A DNA stretch of 64,000 nucleotides from Heterotrichella gracilis. Lineage: Eukaryota > Sar > Xanthophyceae > Tribonematales > Xanthonemataceae. The stretch covers positions 27,658 through 91,657 of the forward strand of contig JAULBX010015863.1 in assembly GCA_032358255.1 (NCBI GenBank), written 5' to 3'. The notes under the pieces are model-generated. The model made no database searches. It was not told the origin of the DNA and saw only the letters and a program-made list of their open reading frames with translations. Shown here piece after piece: positions 62,513 to 64,000 of this stretch. Each line of letters opens with the position of its first letter. Position 1 is the first letter of the stretch. Made by a program: the position numbers and the translations under genes.

Positions 62513-63737
62513 TCATCCCGTTCCCTGCCCCTGTGCCGCGCGCATCTGCTTACACGCCAGCTTGTGCTGAGGCCACTGTTGATGCTGGCATTCCACCCCG
62601 CAGTACCACACCAGCCCACACGGGCACTTGCACAGGGCAATGTCACCGCCAGCCACCGCCGCACAGCTGCTGCAGCACCTCCTCTTCTTCTTTTTCTTCT
62701 TCTTCTCCTTTTTGCTCTCCTCTTTCTCATCCTTGAGCTCCCTTGGCGACTGCTGGGTCAGGCCAGATGCACCGGCCCCTGTGCCATCACCAGACCCTTC
62801 TGCAACCTTTTGCAATGGCGTGGCGACGGTGGCAACACGCACGCTCAGGACTGGGGAGTGGCCATTGGCCGTGGATGCTGACGTGGACACCTGCTGTCTC
62901 CCTGGTGGATGCTCCTGTGGTGGGCGCTGGGGTGGTGGGGGGAGGGTTTGGCTGGCTGCTGGTGGTGGCTGCCCCACTTGACCTGGAGACAGGCGTTTGG
63001 TTGCCTTGCTCCACAACCCCTAGCTGTGCTATGTGCTGCCTCGGTGGGTCCGCCTGCAAATAATTGAAAATGACATGTAAACACGCCAACTGGCGTCACC
63101 AAGCATTGGTATTGACCCCAATGGGTGCAAGTGCAGCCATGGACAACCACCATATGTGATACACTGGGACAGCACAGCACAGAACCTACGCATTCTTATC
63201 AAACCCCTGCCAAGGCGTCCCTCCAGCGCGTCGCTGCAGCATACCAGTCACTGCAGCCTGTCATAACAGGAAACCCTCAACCCTGTACCCTAAACCCTAG
63301 ACAGGCAGGTCACCAGTCTGCACATAGCCTCGACTGAACCTGGCCAAACATGCTTCCATGAAAGTAAATCCACACCAGGAGAGGCAACCTCACTCACTCA
63401 CCACTGCATCAGACCCTATAGGGTATATGTCAGTACGCCGGGGCGGCAGAACATCCCTGTCCTTGCCAAGCATGACCCCTGGTATTTGTGCCTGAGTATC
63501 CAGGGTGAGCTCAGAGGATGTAGATTGGGAGTTACTTGAAGTGTTTACGGCACCATTAAAGGCGCGTTGGTCATCACCCGATTGCCCTCCCAGGGCACGT
63601 TGCATGCTTGTGTGCACAGCTCGAGCCTGAGAACCAGGAGGGGTGAAAGAATGGAGAATGGTAGGGGTGCGATTGGCTATGTAGTTGCAAATTCTAGTAT
63701 TGCCGGCCACAGCATGCGCATCGAGCAAATGGGACAC
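62513..63737 (-). CDS. MYND zinc-finger protein, partial model
   Basis: The clear part is the last exon, ending at 62513. A Lys/Glu stretch (KDEKEESKKEKKKKKKKRR) runs into a C-terminal MYND finger. It reads CCSSC, then CKCPCGLVWYCGVECQ and QWPQHKLAC, so all Cys/His ligands of the C-x2-C ... C-x3-CQ-x3-W-x2-H-x3-C pattern are present. MYND fingers bind short proline-containing peptides and often act in transcription complexes. Upstream, a Pro/Ser/Thr-rich region reads back to about 62970. A further exon (about 63390-63737) encoding TSSELTLDTQAQIPGVMLGK is in a matching orientation, with a good donor GTGgtgagt. The middle junctions and the start codon are not settled. One frame would use ADPPRQHIAQLGVVEQGN near 63056 as another exon. 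Confidence 0.6.
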
Positions 63738-64000
63738 AGAGACACGGAGAGGAGGAGGTGGGTCAGCTCCCTGGGGGTGTGGTTTCTAGTGGCGCATGTG
63801 CAGGCAAGGAGATGGCAGCAGGAGGAGGGTAAGTGAAGTAGTATTTGAGCATATTACAAGATTACAAGATTTATTTGACAGTCACATTCAGGGAGCCAAC
63901 CCGGGCTCGCGAGACTGTTGGGAGTGCTTGAAAAAGTCACCCCGCTTACTAAATAAACTGTGAATTAATGGAGCCACATTGGCCCCACATTTACTACCAA
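63738..64000. other. Window edge, probable 5' flank or further exons of the MYND gene
   Basis: No separate gene is recognised. The last 150 bases are AT-richer than the genes. Confidence 0.35.

Overview
This is nuclear DNA of a eukaryote, most probably a core chlorophyte green alga. The signs are very intron-dense, GC-rich genes with GT-AG introns and C-rich 3' splice tracts, histone genes that end in the 3' stem-loop GGTGTT-N4-AACACC, plant/algal-type telomere motif (TTTAGGG/CCCTAAA) scattered through introns, and an SLT/SAC1-type transporter with TrkA_C repeats. All exon models were assembled by eye from reading frame, splice sites and phase. Transcripts were not available.

Layout. 973-1853 (+) is a small three-helix membrane protein. 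3485-5478 (-) is a secreted Asn/Thr/Ser-rich protein with curlin-like flavour. 7327-26205 (-) is one very large Dicer-like gene, about 32 exons and 2,197 codons, carrying DExD/H helicase, DUF283, PAZ, RNase IIIa and RNase IIIb. 27288-28318 (-) is the 3' part of a SAM-dependent methyltransferase gene. 29878-31149 (-) is a small acidic-tailed protein that may be a plant-type mitochondrial complex I subunit. 32219-34868 (+) is SKA1, the kinetochore microtubule-binding protein. 36491-40151 (-) is a divergent protein kinase-like gene with two frame breaks. 41218-48580 (-) is an SLC13/SLT-type Na+/sulfate transporter of 982 residues in 14 exons, with an assembly gap in intron 2. 50523-57402 (+) is a GON4L-like SANT/Myb nuclear protein. 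57958-62023 is a compact histone cluster of two divergent pairs, H2B<->H2A and H3<->H4. 62513 to about 63737 (-) is a MYND zinc-finger protein. The genes do not form an operon-like system. The shared theme is ordinary nuclear housekeeping (chromatin, kinetochore, small RNA) plus transport.

The most unusual signals are structural. (1) A 109-base fold-back with a perfect 43-bp stem lies in an intron of the Dicer-like gene, between the two exons of RNase IIIb. (2) Introns of at least five genes contain degenerate copies of the adjacent exon end, several with the splice site still attached. (3) CCCTAAA telomere-type motifs lie just upstream of 3' splice sites in five different genes. (4) The two histone promoters each contain an inverted pair of CCAAT-bearing elements. 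(5) Several otherwise good genes carry isolated frame breaks, which are either assembly indels or decay.
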